Source of the DNA: Mycolicibacterium flavescens
GTDB taxonomy: Bacteria; Actinomycetota; Actinomycetes; Mycobacteriales; Mycobacteriaceae
DNA length: 64,000 bases
Assembly: GCF_001722335.1 (NCBI RefSeq)
Contig: NZ_MIHA01000010.1
Coordinates: 124,001-188,000, forward strand
Direction: 5' to 3'
Part shown: positions 46,400 through 54,351 of the stretch, piece after piece
Position numbering within the stretch: the stretch's first letter is position 1
Layout: the number at the start of each line of letters is the position of its first letter
Translations under genes and position numbers: made by a program
Notes under the pieces: generated by a model
What the model was told of the DNA's origin: nothing
The model's input: only the letters and a program-made list of their open reading frames with translations
Database searches by the model: none

Positions 46400-48139
46400 T
46401 CAGCTCCGTGGCAGGCGCTCGATGCCCATCCCGAGGCGTTCGGGCACGTGCATGCGGGCGAAGATCTGCGCGACGCCCGCGGGGGTGGACCCGCGCGTCA
46501 GCCGGCTGATCACGATCATCGTGGCGAACGCGACCGGAACGGTGACGGCGGCGGGATAGCCGATCATCACCGCGGGCCATCCGCCGACCGCCTCCTCGTC
46601 GATCGCCCCGGTGACCGCGAGCGTCACCGCCGTGCCGGACAGCAGCCCGCCGACCGCCAGGCCGGAGACGGCGCCGATCACCGTCAGCCCGCGCCACCAG
46701 ATGCCCAGCACCAGCAGCGGACACAGCGTGGACGCCGCGACGGCGAACGCCAACCCGACACTGCGCGACAACTCCAGACCGCCCGAGGTCGCCAGCGACA
46801 GCGGGATCGGGATAAGCCCGCCGACGATCGCGGCGACGCGGAAGTCGCGCACCCGTCCGCGCAGCACGTCGGTCGACAGGGCACCGGCGATGCTGACCAG
46901 CAGGCCCGACGACGTCGCCAGGAACGCGGCGATCGCGCCGGCGGCCACCAGCGCGGCCAGCAGTTCACCGGCCGCACCGCCGATCGCCGATCCCGGCGCG
47001 AGCAGCACTGCGGCGTCGGCGTTTCCGGTGATCAGCAGCTGCGGTACGTACAGCCGGGCGAACGCACCGAGAAGCGTGGGGAACAGATAGAACAACGACA
47101 GCAGCATGATCACCGCCAGCGCGGTGCGCCGGGCCTGGCGGCCGTCGGGGTTGGTGTAGAAACGCACCAGCACGTGCGGCAGACCCATGGTGCCCAGGAA
47201 CGTCGCGACGATGATCGACAGCACCTGGTAGAGGGGGTGGGGGCCGCCGAGTCCGCCGCCCGAGGCGATCCACTCGGTGCCGGTGGTCGGGGCGCCGGCC
47301 ACCACCGGGGTGGCCGATCCGGCGGTCAGGGTCAGCGTCGATCCGGCGCCGAGCGTGTGCTTTCCGGGCGACGGGATCGGCTGTGCGTCAACCGGGTTGC
47401 CGTTCACGGTGCCGGTGACCGTGATACCCGCCGGGTTGTCGACCTGCACCACGACGTCGGTCTCGATGGCCACCGTCGTCTGCTGGGCGACCGTCGGCGG
47501 CAGCGGCCCGCCGAGTTCGCCGCGGTCGGTGAAGAACAACCCGAGCAGCGCGAGCGCGGGGATCGCGACGGCGGTCAACTTCAGCCAGTACTGGAAGGCC
47601 TGGACGAACGTGATCGAGCGCATCCCGCCGGCCACCACGTTGGCGATCACGATTGCGCCGACCACCAGCGGTCCGACCCAAACCGGGACGCGCAGAAGCG
47701 TTTTGAGTGCCAACCCGGCGCCCTGGTACTGCGGCACCAGGTAGAACACGCAGATCACCACGACGACGAGCATCGCGACCTTGCGCAGCCGCGCCGAACC
47801 GAGGCGGAACTCCGCGAAGTCGGGCACCGTGTACGCGCCGGAGCGCCGCAGCGGCGCCGCGACGAACAGCAGCAACCCGAGATAGCCCGCGGTGAACCCG
47901 ACCGGGTACCACAGCGCGTCGGCGCCGTATTTGGCGATCAGGCCGGCGACGCCGAGAAACGATGCAGCCGAGAGGTATTCACCGGAGATCGCGGCCGCGT
48001 TCCAGCGGGGACCGACGCTGCGGGAGGCCACCAGGAAGTCCGAGGTGGTGCGGGAGAGCCGGACGCCGTAGAAGCCGATCGCGACGGTGGCCACCGCGGC
48101 CACGAGCAGCGCGGCGGCCGTCAGCGGGGATCCGGTCAT
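46400..48139 (-). CDS. Second sodium:solute symporter with extracytoplasmic insertion
   Basis: 579 residues, SSS family: NAAAISGEYLSAASFLGVAGLIA and LPHVLVRFYTNPDGRQARR. Between helices, residues about 205-290 hold a soluble Thr/Val/Gly-rich stretch (for example ETDVVVQVDNPAGITVTGTV) absent from the symporter at 44177; it would face outside. Likely a monocarboxylate carrier. Its ATG overlaps the stop of the small membrane gene upstream. Part of the kinase-regulator-membrane protein-symporter run. Confidence 0.9.
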   Translation of the reverse strand: MTGSPLTAAALLVAAVATVAIGFYGVRLSRTTSDFLVASRSVGPRWNAAAISGEYLSAASFLGVAGLIAKYGADALWYPVGFTAGYLGLLLFVAAPLRRSGAYTVPDFAEFRLGSARLRKVAMLVVVVICVFYLVPQYQGAGLALKTLLRVPVWVGPLVVGAIVIANVVAGGMRSITFVQAFQYWLKLTAVAIPALALLGLFFTDRGELGGPLPPTVAQQTTVAIETDVVVQVDNPAGITVTGTVNGNPVDAQPIPSPGKHTLGAGSTLTLTAGSATPVVAGAPTTGTEWIASGGGLGGPHPLYQVLSIIVATFLGTMGLPHVLVRFYTNPDGRQARRTALAVIMLLSLFYLFPTLLGAFARLYVPQLLITGNADAAVLLAPGSAIGGAAGELLAALVAAGAIAAFLATSSGLLVSIAGALSTDVLRGRVRDFRVAAIVGGLIPIPLSLATSGGLELSRSVGLAFAVAASTLCPLLVLGIWWRGLTVIGAVSGLAVGGLLSGTAVTLAVTGAIDEEAVGGWPAVMIGYPAAVTVPVAFATMIVISRLTRGSTPAGVAQIFARMHVPERLGMGIERLPRS

Positions 48140-48510
48140 GGTTCGCTGTCGACGACGCCGACGAAGTCCCGTTCGGCCTGCTCGGCCAGCCGCACGTACA
48201 GCCGGCCGACGCCGTAGAGCAGGGGATAGACCAGCACACCCATGACCAACCAGTTCAGCCGCACACCGACCACCGTGATCGCTGCCAGATCGGGAAAAGC
48301 CGCGTTCAGCAACGGGATCGCGACGACGACGCAGACCACCACCACGGCCAGTCGCAGCGCCAGACCCAGCTGCGCGCGCACCAACCCCCGCACCAGCGCG
48401 TCACCGACCTGCGTCTGCTCCTGCACCTCCACCCGGGTGCGGACCATCCGGGCGCCGCGGCGCTGGCCAAGGACGACGCGCTGGCGTTGCGGGCGGCCCG
48501 GCTCAGTCAT
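48136..48510 (-). CDS. Small two-helix membrane protein, partner of the second symporter
   Basis: 124 residues. Basic N-terminus (1-45), then two transmembrane helices (about 50-72 and 82-102). It occupies the same position before its symporter as DUF485 does before the first and is similar in size and topology, though the DUF485 motif is not evident. Overlaps the response-regulator gene by 8 bp and the symporter by 4 bp. Confidence 0.8.
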   Translation of the reverse strand: MTEPGRPQRQRVVLGQRRGARMVRTRVEVQEQTQVGDALVRGLVRAQLGLALRLAVVVVCVVVAIPLLNAAFPDLAAITVVGVRLNWLVMGVLVYPLLYGVGRLYVRLAEQAERDFVGVVDSEP

Positions 48511-49267
48511 CGGGCCTCAGGTTGCGCATCGGGTCGCGCACCACGCGGTCGCGCAGCTCGCGGGCCTGGCGCCGGCTGACCGGAAGTTCGACGGCGGGGG
48601 AGGCGCCGTTGGCGCGTAACCGCACCAGCACCGCGCCGTCGCTGGTGCGCAGCCCGGTGACCATGCGCAGTGCGACGAGATAGGACCGGTGCACCCGCTG
48701 GAAACCCTTGTCGCGCCAGCGGGTTTCCAGGGTGCTCAACGGGATTCGCACCAGGTGCGAGCCGGACGCGGAATGCAGCCGCGCGTAGTCGCCCTCGGCT
48801 TCCACCCAGCCGATGGTGTCGCGCGGCACCAGGTGGGTGACGCCGCCGAGTTCGGCGGGGATCACGTCGTCGTCGGTGGGGGTCTCGGCCGGTTCGACGG
48901 TGCGTGCGGCCAGCACCCGGCGCACCGCCTCGTCGAGGCGCTCCTGGCGGATCGGCTTGAGCAGGTAGTCCAGCGCGCCGACGTCGAAGGCGGCGACCGC
49001 CTTGTCGTCGTGCGCGGTGACGAACACGACGGCGGGCCGATGGGAGAAGTTGGCCAGCACATTGGCCAGTTCGATGCCCGACAGGCCGGGCATGTTGATG
49101 TCGAGGAAGATCGCGTCGAAGGCTCGGCGGTTGAGTTCGCGCAGCGCCGAGGTGGCGTCACCGCAACGCAGGACGTCGTCGATGTCGCTGTGTCGCTCGA
49201 GCAGATACGCGAGTTCGTCGAGGGCGGGTGCTTCGTCGTCGACCGCAAGCACCGATAACCTGCTCAC
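48503..49267 (-). CDS. LytTR-family response regulator
   Basis: 254 residues. Receiver domain 1-120 with acidic pocket VDDE (10-12), phospho-acceptor Asp56 in FLDINMPG, Thr in FVTAHDD and Lys in YLLKPI. LytTR DNA-binding domain about 150-245 with WVEAEGDYARLHSASG and FQRVHRSYLVAL. Transcription control in response to the adjacent LytS kinase. GTG start overlaps the kinase stop (GTGA). Confidence 0.93.
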   Translation of the reverse strand: MSRLSVLAVDDEAPALDELAYLLERHSDIDDVLRCGDATSALRELNRRAFDAIFLDINMPGLSGIELANVLANFSHRPAVVFVTAHDDKAVAAFDVGALDYLLKPIRQERLDEAVRRVLAARTVEPAETPTDDDVIPAELGGVTHLVPRDTIGWVEAEGDYARLHSASGSHLVRIPLSTLETRWRDKGFQRVHRSYLVALRMVTGLRTSDGAVLVRLRANGASPAVELPVSRRQARELRDRVVRDPMRNLRPDD

Positions 49268-50478
49268 CCGAACGCACCTCCGCTGGCCCGCACGCCCGAC
49301 CGGAACTTGGGCACCCGCATCACCACCCGGGTGCCCGCGTCGATCGCCGTCTCGACCACCAGACCGTAATCGTTGCCGAACGCCGCGCGCAGCCGATGAT
49401 CGACATTGGTCAGCCCCACGTGCGCGGAATGGCCCTGGGCAGTGGAGGAGCCGTCGGCCAGCGCATCACCCGGCCCGGCGCGCAGCATCTCCGGATCCAT
49501 TCCGACGCCGTCGTCCTCGACAGTGATCACACAGTCCGCCCCTTCGTCGCGGGCGATGATCTCGATCTCCCCGCCGCCGCGGCCGGCGAGGCCGTGCCGG
49601 ACGGCGTTCTCCACCAACGGCTGCAGCGCCAAGAACGGCACTACGACGTTGAGTACCTCCGGCGCGACTTGCAGTTTGACCTTCAGCGCTTCACCGAAGC
49701 GCGCGCGTTCCAGCGTCAGGTAGCGGTCGATGTTGCGCAACTCGTCCGACAGCGTGGTGTACTGCCCCGCCGCGCGGAATGAGTAGCGGGTGAAGTCGGC
49801 GAACTCGAGGATCAGCTCGCGCGCCCGGTCGGGGTCGGTGCGCACGAACGACGCGATCGTGTTGAGCGCGTTGTAGATGAAGTGCGGGCTGATCTGCGCG
49901 CGCAGCGCGAGGACCTCGGCGCGGTCCAGGCGCGCGCGGGAGGCGTCGAGTTCGGCGAGTTCGATCTGGCTGGCCGCGTAGCGGGCCACCTCGCCGACGG
50001 CGCCGAGCAGGCCGGGCGCGGGGGAGCGGGTGGTGACGACGACGAGCACGCCGACGACCTCGCTGCCCTCGGTGAACAGCGGTTGCGCGACGACGGCCCA
50101 CGCCCTGACGTGGGTGAGCGTGCGGCGTTCACCGGAGATCGCCTCGCCGGCGGCGCCTTCGCACGCGTCGAGCACATCGTCGGACCACAGCGCGCCGTCG
50201 GGGGGGTCGTGGGCCAGCAGCCCGCCGTCGCCGCCGTACACGGCGACACCCTCGGTGCCGGTCAGCCCGCGCAGGAACGGCGCGGCGGTTTCGGCCGAAT
50301 CGGTGTCCAGGCCCTGGCGCAGCGCGCGGGCGGCGAGCGAGGCGGTGTGCAGCGCCGCGTGCACGGCGCGCTCGGTCGGGGTGGCCACCACGCGGCGGGT
50401 GCGCACCGCGACGACGGCGGCGGCGACCGCGGCAACGATCAGCGCCGCCGCCAGAACCAGAGCGAGCTCGCCCGACAT
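49264..50478 (-). CDS. LytS-type sensor histidine kinase
   Basis: 404 residues. One N-terminal transmembrane helix (about 4-26), a GAF-like sensor region (about 45-170), then the His_kinase domain with LRAQISPHFIYNALNTIASF (phospho-His in SPHF) and an ATPase domain with LVENAVRHGL (N box) and EDDGVGMD (G1). Classical LytS proteins have five or six helices; this one has one plus GAF. Gene order suggests it senses a substrate of the downstream symporters, such as pyruvate or acetate, as BtsS and YpdA do; that is inference. Confidence 0.92.
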   Translation of the reverse strand: MSGELALVLAAALIVAAVAAAVVAVRTRRVVATPTERAVHAALHTASLAARALRQGLDTDSAETAAPFLRGLTGTEGVAVYGGDGGLLAHDPPDGALWSDDVLDACEGAAGEAISGERRTLTHVRAWAVVAQPLFTEGSEVVGVLVVVTTRSPAPGLLGAVGEVARYAASQIELAELDASRARLDRAEVLALRAQISPHFIYNALNTIASFVRTDPDRARELILEFADFTRYSFRAAGQYTTLSDELRNIDRYLTLERARFGEALKVKLQVAPEVLNVVVPFLALQPLVENAVRHGLAGRGGGEIEIIARDEGADCVITVEDDGVGMDPEMLRAGPGDALADGSSTAQGHSAHVGLTNVDHRLRAAFGNDYGLVVETAIDAGTRVVMRVPKFRSGVRASGGAFG

Positions 50479-50506
50479 GATGGGCTCACCTTAAACGGGC
50501 CCCGCT

Positions 50507-50512
50507 TAAACT
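50507..50512 (+). promoter_or_regulatory. Leaderless -10 TAAACT for the HhH-GPD gene
   Basis: TAAACT lies 6 nt before the GTG at 50519. Confidence 0.55.
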
Positions 50513-50518
50513 GGCGGC

Positions 50519-51109
50519 GTGGCCAAACTTCAGCTCGTGCAAGATCCCGCGGCCGATGCGCTGCTGGAGTCCAACCCGTTCGCGCTGCTGACCGGGATGC
50601 TGCTCGATCAGCAGTACCCGATGGAGCACGCGTTCGGCGGTCCCAAGAAGATCGCCGACCGGCTCGGCGGCTTCGACGTGCGTGAGATCGCCGACTACGA
50701 CCCGGAGAAGTTCGTCGAGCTGTGCTCGAAAACCCCTGCGATCCACCGGTTCCCGGGGTCCATGGCCAAGCGCATCCAGGCGTTGGCGCAGCTGATCGTC
50801 GACCGCTACGACGGGGACGCGGCCGCGCTGTGGACCTCCGGTGATCCCGACGGCGCCGAGGTGTTGCGTCGGCTCAAGGGGCTGCCCGGGTTCGGTGAGC
50901 AGAAGGCGAAAATCTTCCTGGCGCTGCTGGGCAAGCAGTACGGCGTGACCCCGACGGGTTGGCGCAAGGCGGCCGGCGACTACGGCAAGGCCGGTTCGTA
51001 CAGGTCGGTGGCCGACGTCGTCGACCCGGGCTCGTTGGAGAAGGTCCGCTCGTACAAGAAGCAGGCCAAGGCGGCTGCCAAAGAGTCGGCCACAGCGGCT
51101 AAGGGCTAG
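50519..51109 (+). CDS. HhH-GPD base-excision repair-like protein (Rv1156-like)
   Basis: 196 residues. FALLTGMLLDQQYPMEHAF and the helix-hairpin-helix RLKGLPGFGEQKAKIFLALLGKQ (about 118-140) mark the HhH-GPD DNA glycosylase fold. The usual catalytic Asp after the HhH is not obvious, so glycosylase activity is uncertain. The C-terminus is a Lys/Ala tail (SYKKQAKAAAKESATAAKG) that may bind DNA. Corresponds in place to Rv1156. Its 3' end overlaps the convergent recombinase fragment by 11 bp. Confidence 0.88.
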   Translation: MAKLQLVQDPAADALLESNPFALLTGMLLDQQYPMEHAFGGPKKIADRLGGFDVREIADYDPEKFVELCSKTPAIHRFPGSMAKRIQALAQLIVDRYDGDAAALWTSGDPDGAEVLRRLKGLPGFGEQKAKIFLALLGKQYGVTPTGWRKAAGDYGKAGSYRSVADVVDPGSLEKVRSYKKQAKAAAKESATAAKG

Positions 51110-51485
51110 CGGCCCGGGCCTCGGACTCCAGCCGCGCCAAGGTGGTGAGGACGCGGGCCACCACACGCCCTGTCGCCGTTCCGGTGTCGAGGTTTTCTTC
51201 GAGGCACCGCAGGCGCAGACCGCGATCGGTGAGGTCGGCGATCGTGCGGGTCACCTCGGTGCCGGTGCGGCCCAGGCGGTCGAGCGCGACGACGACAACG
51301 GTGTCGCCGGAGCGGGCGTAGCTCAACATCGCGTGCAGTCCCGCCCGGACCCGGTCCGCGGACTCCGACAGCCGATCGGTGAACACCCTGCGCGGGTCGA
51401 CGCCCGCAGCGCTGAGCGCCGCGAGCTGATTGTCGAGGTTCTGCTCGGCGGCGCTTGCTGTGGCGTAGCCCAGCACGCAGGTCAC
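51099..51485 (-). CDS. Serine recombinase catalytic-domain remnant
   Basis: 128 residues. Similar to the resolvase N-terminal domain only: LGYATASAAEQNLDNQL stands for the YARVS(T)xxQ block, DRLSESADRVRAGL and VVVALDRLGRTGTEVTRTI follow. The nucleophile Ser (residue 11) is kept but the Arg of YARVS is Thr. No DNA-binding helix-turn-helix follows; family members are 180 residues or more. Probably a degraded or repurposed fragment. No inverted terminal repeats were found nearby. GTG start. Confidence 0.75.
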   Translation of the reverse strand: MTCVLGYATASAAEQNLDNQLAALSAAGVDPRRVFTDRLSESADRVRAGLHAMLSYARSGDTVVVVALDRLGRTGTEVTRTIADLTDRGLRLRCLEENLDTGTATGRVVARVLTTLARLESEARAASP

Positions 51486-51548
51486 CCGTCCAAGGTCTCA
51501 CGGTGCGCGTCGCACCGGAAGCGACGACGCCATCAGGCGGCCGAACCG

Positions 51549-52217
51549 TTACCGGACGTCGACCTCGAGCGGCGGGCCGTCGAAGCGCTCCCTGGTGGCG
51601 ATCTCATCGACGGGCTTGCGCGTCAGCTTCGTCAACTGGCGCACCGGCTTGCCGAGCGGCAGCAGCGCCGCGACGGCGTAGGTGTCGGGGATGCCGAGCA
51701 GATCCTTGACCCGCGGCTCGGCGGCGACCGCGGCGGTGGTCAGCACGCCGCCGAAACCTTCGGCGCGGGCGGCCAACAGGATGTTCCACACGAACGGGTA
51801 CACCGACGCGCCGGCGACCAGGCCGACACGGTCGAGGTGCTGATCGAACGCGGCGACCACCGCGAGGTCGACGCAGACCACCAACACCACCTCGGCGGTG
51901 CGCAGCGGCGACTGGTCGGGCACCTCGACCGCCGCGATGGTCTCCTCGTCGACGCCGCACGGGTGCACCGGATTCCACGGGTTCTCCCCGTTGCGCTTCT
52001 GCGCGATGTAGCGCTGGGTGCCGGGCACTGCGTACGCGATCAGTTCCTCGCGGGTCTGCCGGTCACGCACCGCGATCACCCGGTTGCCCTGCCTGTTGCC
52101 GCCGCTGGGCGCGAACCGCGCGTTGTCGAGTATGCGTTGCAGAACCTCGTCGGGCAGCGGGTCGCCGGTGTACTCGCGCACCGCGGCCGTCGTACGCATG
52201 ACGTCGTAGATGTCCAT
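51549..52217 (-). CDS. Nitroreductase-family flavoprotein
   Basis: 222 residues. MDIYDVMRTTAAVREYTGDPLPDEVLQRIL and RFAPSGGNRQGNRVIAV are FMN-binding N-terminal motifs; GFGGVLTT and LLGIPDTYAVAALLPLGKP the C-terminal ones. FMN/NAD(P)H oxidoreductase, possibly on quinones or nitro compounds. ATG 52217 gives the usual family start; the frame is open further upstream without support. Divergent from a small DUF1059 gene. Confidence 0.9.
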   Translation of the reverse strand: MDIYDVMRTTAAVREYTGDPLPDEVLQRILDNARFAPSGGNRQGNRVIAVRDRQTREELIAYAVPGTQRYIAQKRNGENPWNPVHPCGVDEETIAAVEVPDQSPLRTAEVVLVVCVDLAVVAAFDQHLDRVGLVAGASVYPFVWNILLAARAEGFGGVLTTAAVAAEPRVKDLLGIPDTYAVAALLPLGKPVRQLTKLTRKPVDEIATRERFDGPPLEVDVR

Positions 52218-52278
52218 GGCTCTATCTTGGGGGCGATATCTTGGGGCTGTCGGTGGCGACCTATGCGAAGGTGAGGAC

Positions 52279-52425
52279 ATGAAGACGCACCTGAACTGCC
52301 CGTGTGGCGAAGCGATCGTCGGCAAGGACGAGGAAGATCTGGTCGAGAAGGCCCAGGCGCACCTGTCTGAGGCGCATCCCGGACGCGACTACGACCGCGA
52401 CGCGATCCTGTTCATGGCCTACTGA
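52279..52425 (+). CDS. Small DUF1059-like protein
   Basis: 48 residues: MKTHLNCPCGEAIVGKDEED then VEKAQAHLSEAHPGRDYDRD. CPCG plus two His (HLSEAH) suggests a metal site. The family of short actinobacterial proteins has no known function. A GAGG site precedes the ATG closely. The 60 bp upstream are shared with the divergent nitroreductase. Confidence 0.8.
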   Translation: MKTHLNCPCGEAIVGKDEEDLVEKAQAHLSEAHPGRDYDRDAILFMAY

Positions 52426-52512
52426 TCCCAGACCGACGCAATGGTCGATCGCGGGCGGGCGAATCAGCCAAAACGTCGGTTTCGCGAGAACGAACCCGGG
52501 GAGCGACCCGCG

Positions 52513-53487
52513 TTACGGCACCACCGTCGAGCCGATGGTCGGCATGAACTGACACTGCATCTCGGTGGTGGTGACCTGCCCGAAGATCGTCGACAGGATG
52601 CTGCCCGAACCGGTGTCGGCGATCGCGGTCAGCGTGGTCGGCCCCTCCGGGTTGATGTCTGAGCGCGGCTTGAGCGTCGCGCTGCCCGACTTGCCGGTGG
52701 TCAGGTTGACCCACGTGACGTTGAGCGGCAGCGTCTGCACCTCCGCCGGGCCCGGCGTGCCGACCGCGGTGAACACGTACGCCGTCTGACCCGGACCCGG
52801 TCCCGGCGTCGGGATCTTCGCCGGCCCGGCCACCGAGATCGCGGTCGCCAGCACGTTGCCGCCGTCCTTGAGGCACCCGTTGCTGATCGACGGGTACAGG
52901 AAGTCCTGCTTGGGCGGGGCGTCCGCACCGAACGCGGCACCGGGCGCAGGCCCGGGCGCCGGGGCTCCGGGGTTTACGGGGGCCTCGGGTGCAGGTGCCG
53001 GGACCGGCGCGGCCACCTCGGGCGCGGGTGCCGGCACTGGCGCGGCCACCTCGGGTGCGGGCGTAGCTACCTCGGGCGCGGGAGCGGCCAGCGCTTCGGC
53101 GGGACCGACGGCGTGCGCCGGGTCGATGCCCGCGGGCAGGTGCGCCTGCTGGCCCGGCACGGCGCCGGGTGCTGGGGTGTGCGCGACGAACTGGTTCACC
53201 GCGGTCGCGACGTTGCGCGAATCCGGCGGGGCGATCGCGTCACCGGCGAACACCGCGGCCGCGGCCATCAGTGTCGACGCGGCGTTGGTCGGGTCGGCGG
53301 CGGCCTGCTGGATCGCCGGGCTGATGCCCTGGATCGCGCTCAGGCCGGGCGCCTGCATCGCATCGATCGGGACAGCGGGCGGCGGCGCGGGCTCGGCGCC
53401 GGCCACACCGGCCACGCCGCTGGCGAGCAGCGTGGCCGATGAACCGATCGCGACGGCGACGGTGGCGAACATCCTTCGAGCTGACAT
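52513..53487 (-). CDS. Exported Ala/Pro-rich protein (Rv1157c-like)
   Basis: 324 residues. Signal peptide (1-31, cut near AGA-EP), Ala-rich helical region, then near-identical Pro/Ala repeats (APEVAAPVPAPAPEV, about residues 135-175) encoded by GC-rich DNA repeats at 52960-53090. A C-terminal domain (about 200-324) has two Cys (SNGCLKDGG and EMQCQF) that may form a disulfide. Position before pimE matches Rv1157c. Secreted or wall-bound; function unknown. GAGGGAAC precedes the ATG. Confidence 0.88.
   Translation of the reverse strand: MSARRMFATVAVAIGSSATLLASGVAGVAGAEPAPPPAVPIDAMQAPGLSAIQGISPAIQQAAADPTNAASTLMAAAAVFAGDAIAPPDSRNVATAVNQFVAHTPAPGAVPGQQAHLPAGIDPAHAVGPAEALAAPAPEVATPAPEVAAPVPAPAPEVAAPVPAPAPEAPVNPGAPAPGPAPGAAFGADAPPKQDFLYPSISNGCLKDGGNVLATAISVAGPAKIPTPGPGPGQTAYVFTAVGTPGPAEVQTLPLNVTWVNLTTGKSGSATLKPRSDINPEGPTTLTAIADTGSGSILSTIFGQVTTTEMQCQFMPTIGSTVVP
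52960..53090. repeat. Short GC-rich direct repeats inside the Ala/Pro-rich gene
   Basis: Several copies of a unit including GCGGCCACCTCGGGCGCGGG encode the APEVAAPVPAP repeats. The unit is about 42 bp with variation. Such coding repeats can change copy number between strains. Confidence 0.65.
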
Positions 53488-53560
53488 GGTTCCCTCGGGG
53501 TTGCAGGTGTGTGTCGTTGGTTGTCGCTAGCCGTCGACGGCGCCGCTGCCGCCGACGCCG

Positions 53561-54133
53561 TCAGGGCAGGGCCGACAGCGGCATCAGCAGCGGTGCCACG
53601 CTGGCCGGGGCGGCAGCTGCGGGTGCGGCGACTGCGGGTGCGGCGGCCGCCGGTGCTGCGGCGACCGGGGCGGTTGGCAGCGCGGCGTTGGCCGCGGCGG
53701 GCAGCAGGCTCGTCAGCGCGTTGTTCTGCGGCAGCAGCGAGGCCAGCCCGGTCGGCAGGTTGGTCAGCAGGTCCGCCGGATTGGCCGGTGCGGTCGTCGT
53801 CGAAGCGGTGTTCACCGGGGTGGCCGGCATACCGGGCAGGGTCGACGGCGGCTGCGGCAGCGTGACCGTCGCCGTCGCCGAGGGAGCCGGGGCAGCGGGC
53901 GCGGCGGCCGGGGCCTGCGCAGTGCCCAGCATCGAGGTGAAGCCCTGCATCAATTGCGTTGCGGCCGCCGGGTTCGACGCCAGCTGCTGAATGAAGGGCA
54001 GACCCGGCACGCTCGGCGCGGGCGCCGGCGGTGCGGGTTGGGCGGTCGCCGTGGCGCTCAGCGCCAGCGCAGCCGACACCGCCCCGGCAGCGGCGATCAT
54101 GGTGCTTGCGAGCAGTTTCCTGGTGCTGTGCAT
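53561..54133 (-). CDS. Exported Ala/Pro-rich protein (Rv1158c-like)
   Basis: 190 residues. Signal peptide (1-32, cut near ATA-QP), then an Ala/Pro/Thr-rich chain with FIQQLASNPAAATQLMQGF near the start and low-complexity AAAPAVAAPAAAAP near the end. No enzyme motif. Position next to pimE matches Rv1158c. GGGAAG lies upstream of the ATG. It may be cotranscribed with the gene at 52513, 73 bp downstream. Confidence 0.85.
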   Translation of the reverse strand: MHSTRKLLASTMIAAAGAVSAALALSATATAQPAPPAPAPSVPGLPFIQQLASNPAAATQLMQGFTSMLGTAQAPAAAPAAPAPSATATVTLPQPPSTLPGMPATPVNTASTTTAPANPADLLTNLPTGLASLLPQNNALTSLLPAAANAALPTAPVAAAPAAAAPAVAAPAAAAPASVAPLLMPLSALP

Positions 54134-54267
54134 GTTCTTCCCATCCGTTGTTTGGCACGCCTTCGCCCGAAGCTACGGAGTTACTGGTGTTACTCAAGTG
54201 ACACGTGTGGCGTTTATTCAACCGTTACGGATGCGAAGGGATTCGGTGACACGGCAGCGCGCGTCGA

Positions 54268-54273
54268 TAGAGT
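54268..54273 (+). promoter_or_regulatory. Leaderless-type -10 TAGAGT for pimE, 6 nt before an ATC codon
   Basis: TAGAGT includes an in-frame stop (54268-54270) and is followed by six bases and the in-frame ATC at 54280. No ATG, GTG or TTG occurs in this frame before 54352. Confidence 0.5.
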
Positions 54274-54351
54274 CGGCGGATCAACACTTCGACCGCCGCT
54301 CATCCGTCGGCGCCGCGCATCCCGTCCCGACTGGCCGCCGCGGCGCCGATT

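Noticed and set aside
52960..53090. GC-rich repeats as a CRISPR array
   Set aside because: They are coding repeats of an Ala/Pro protein, without spacers or cas genes.
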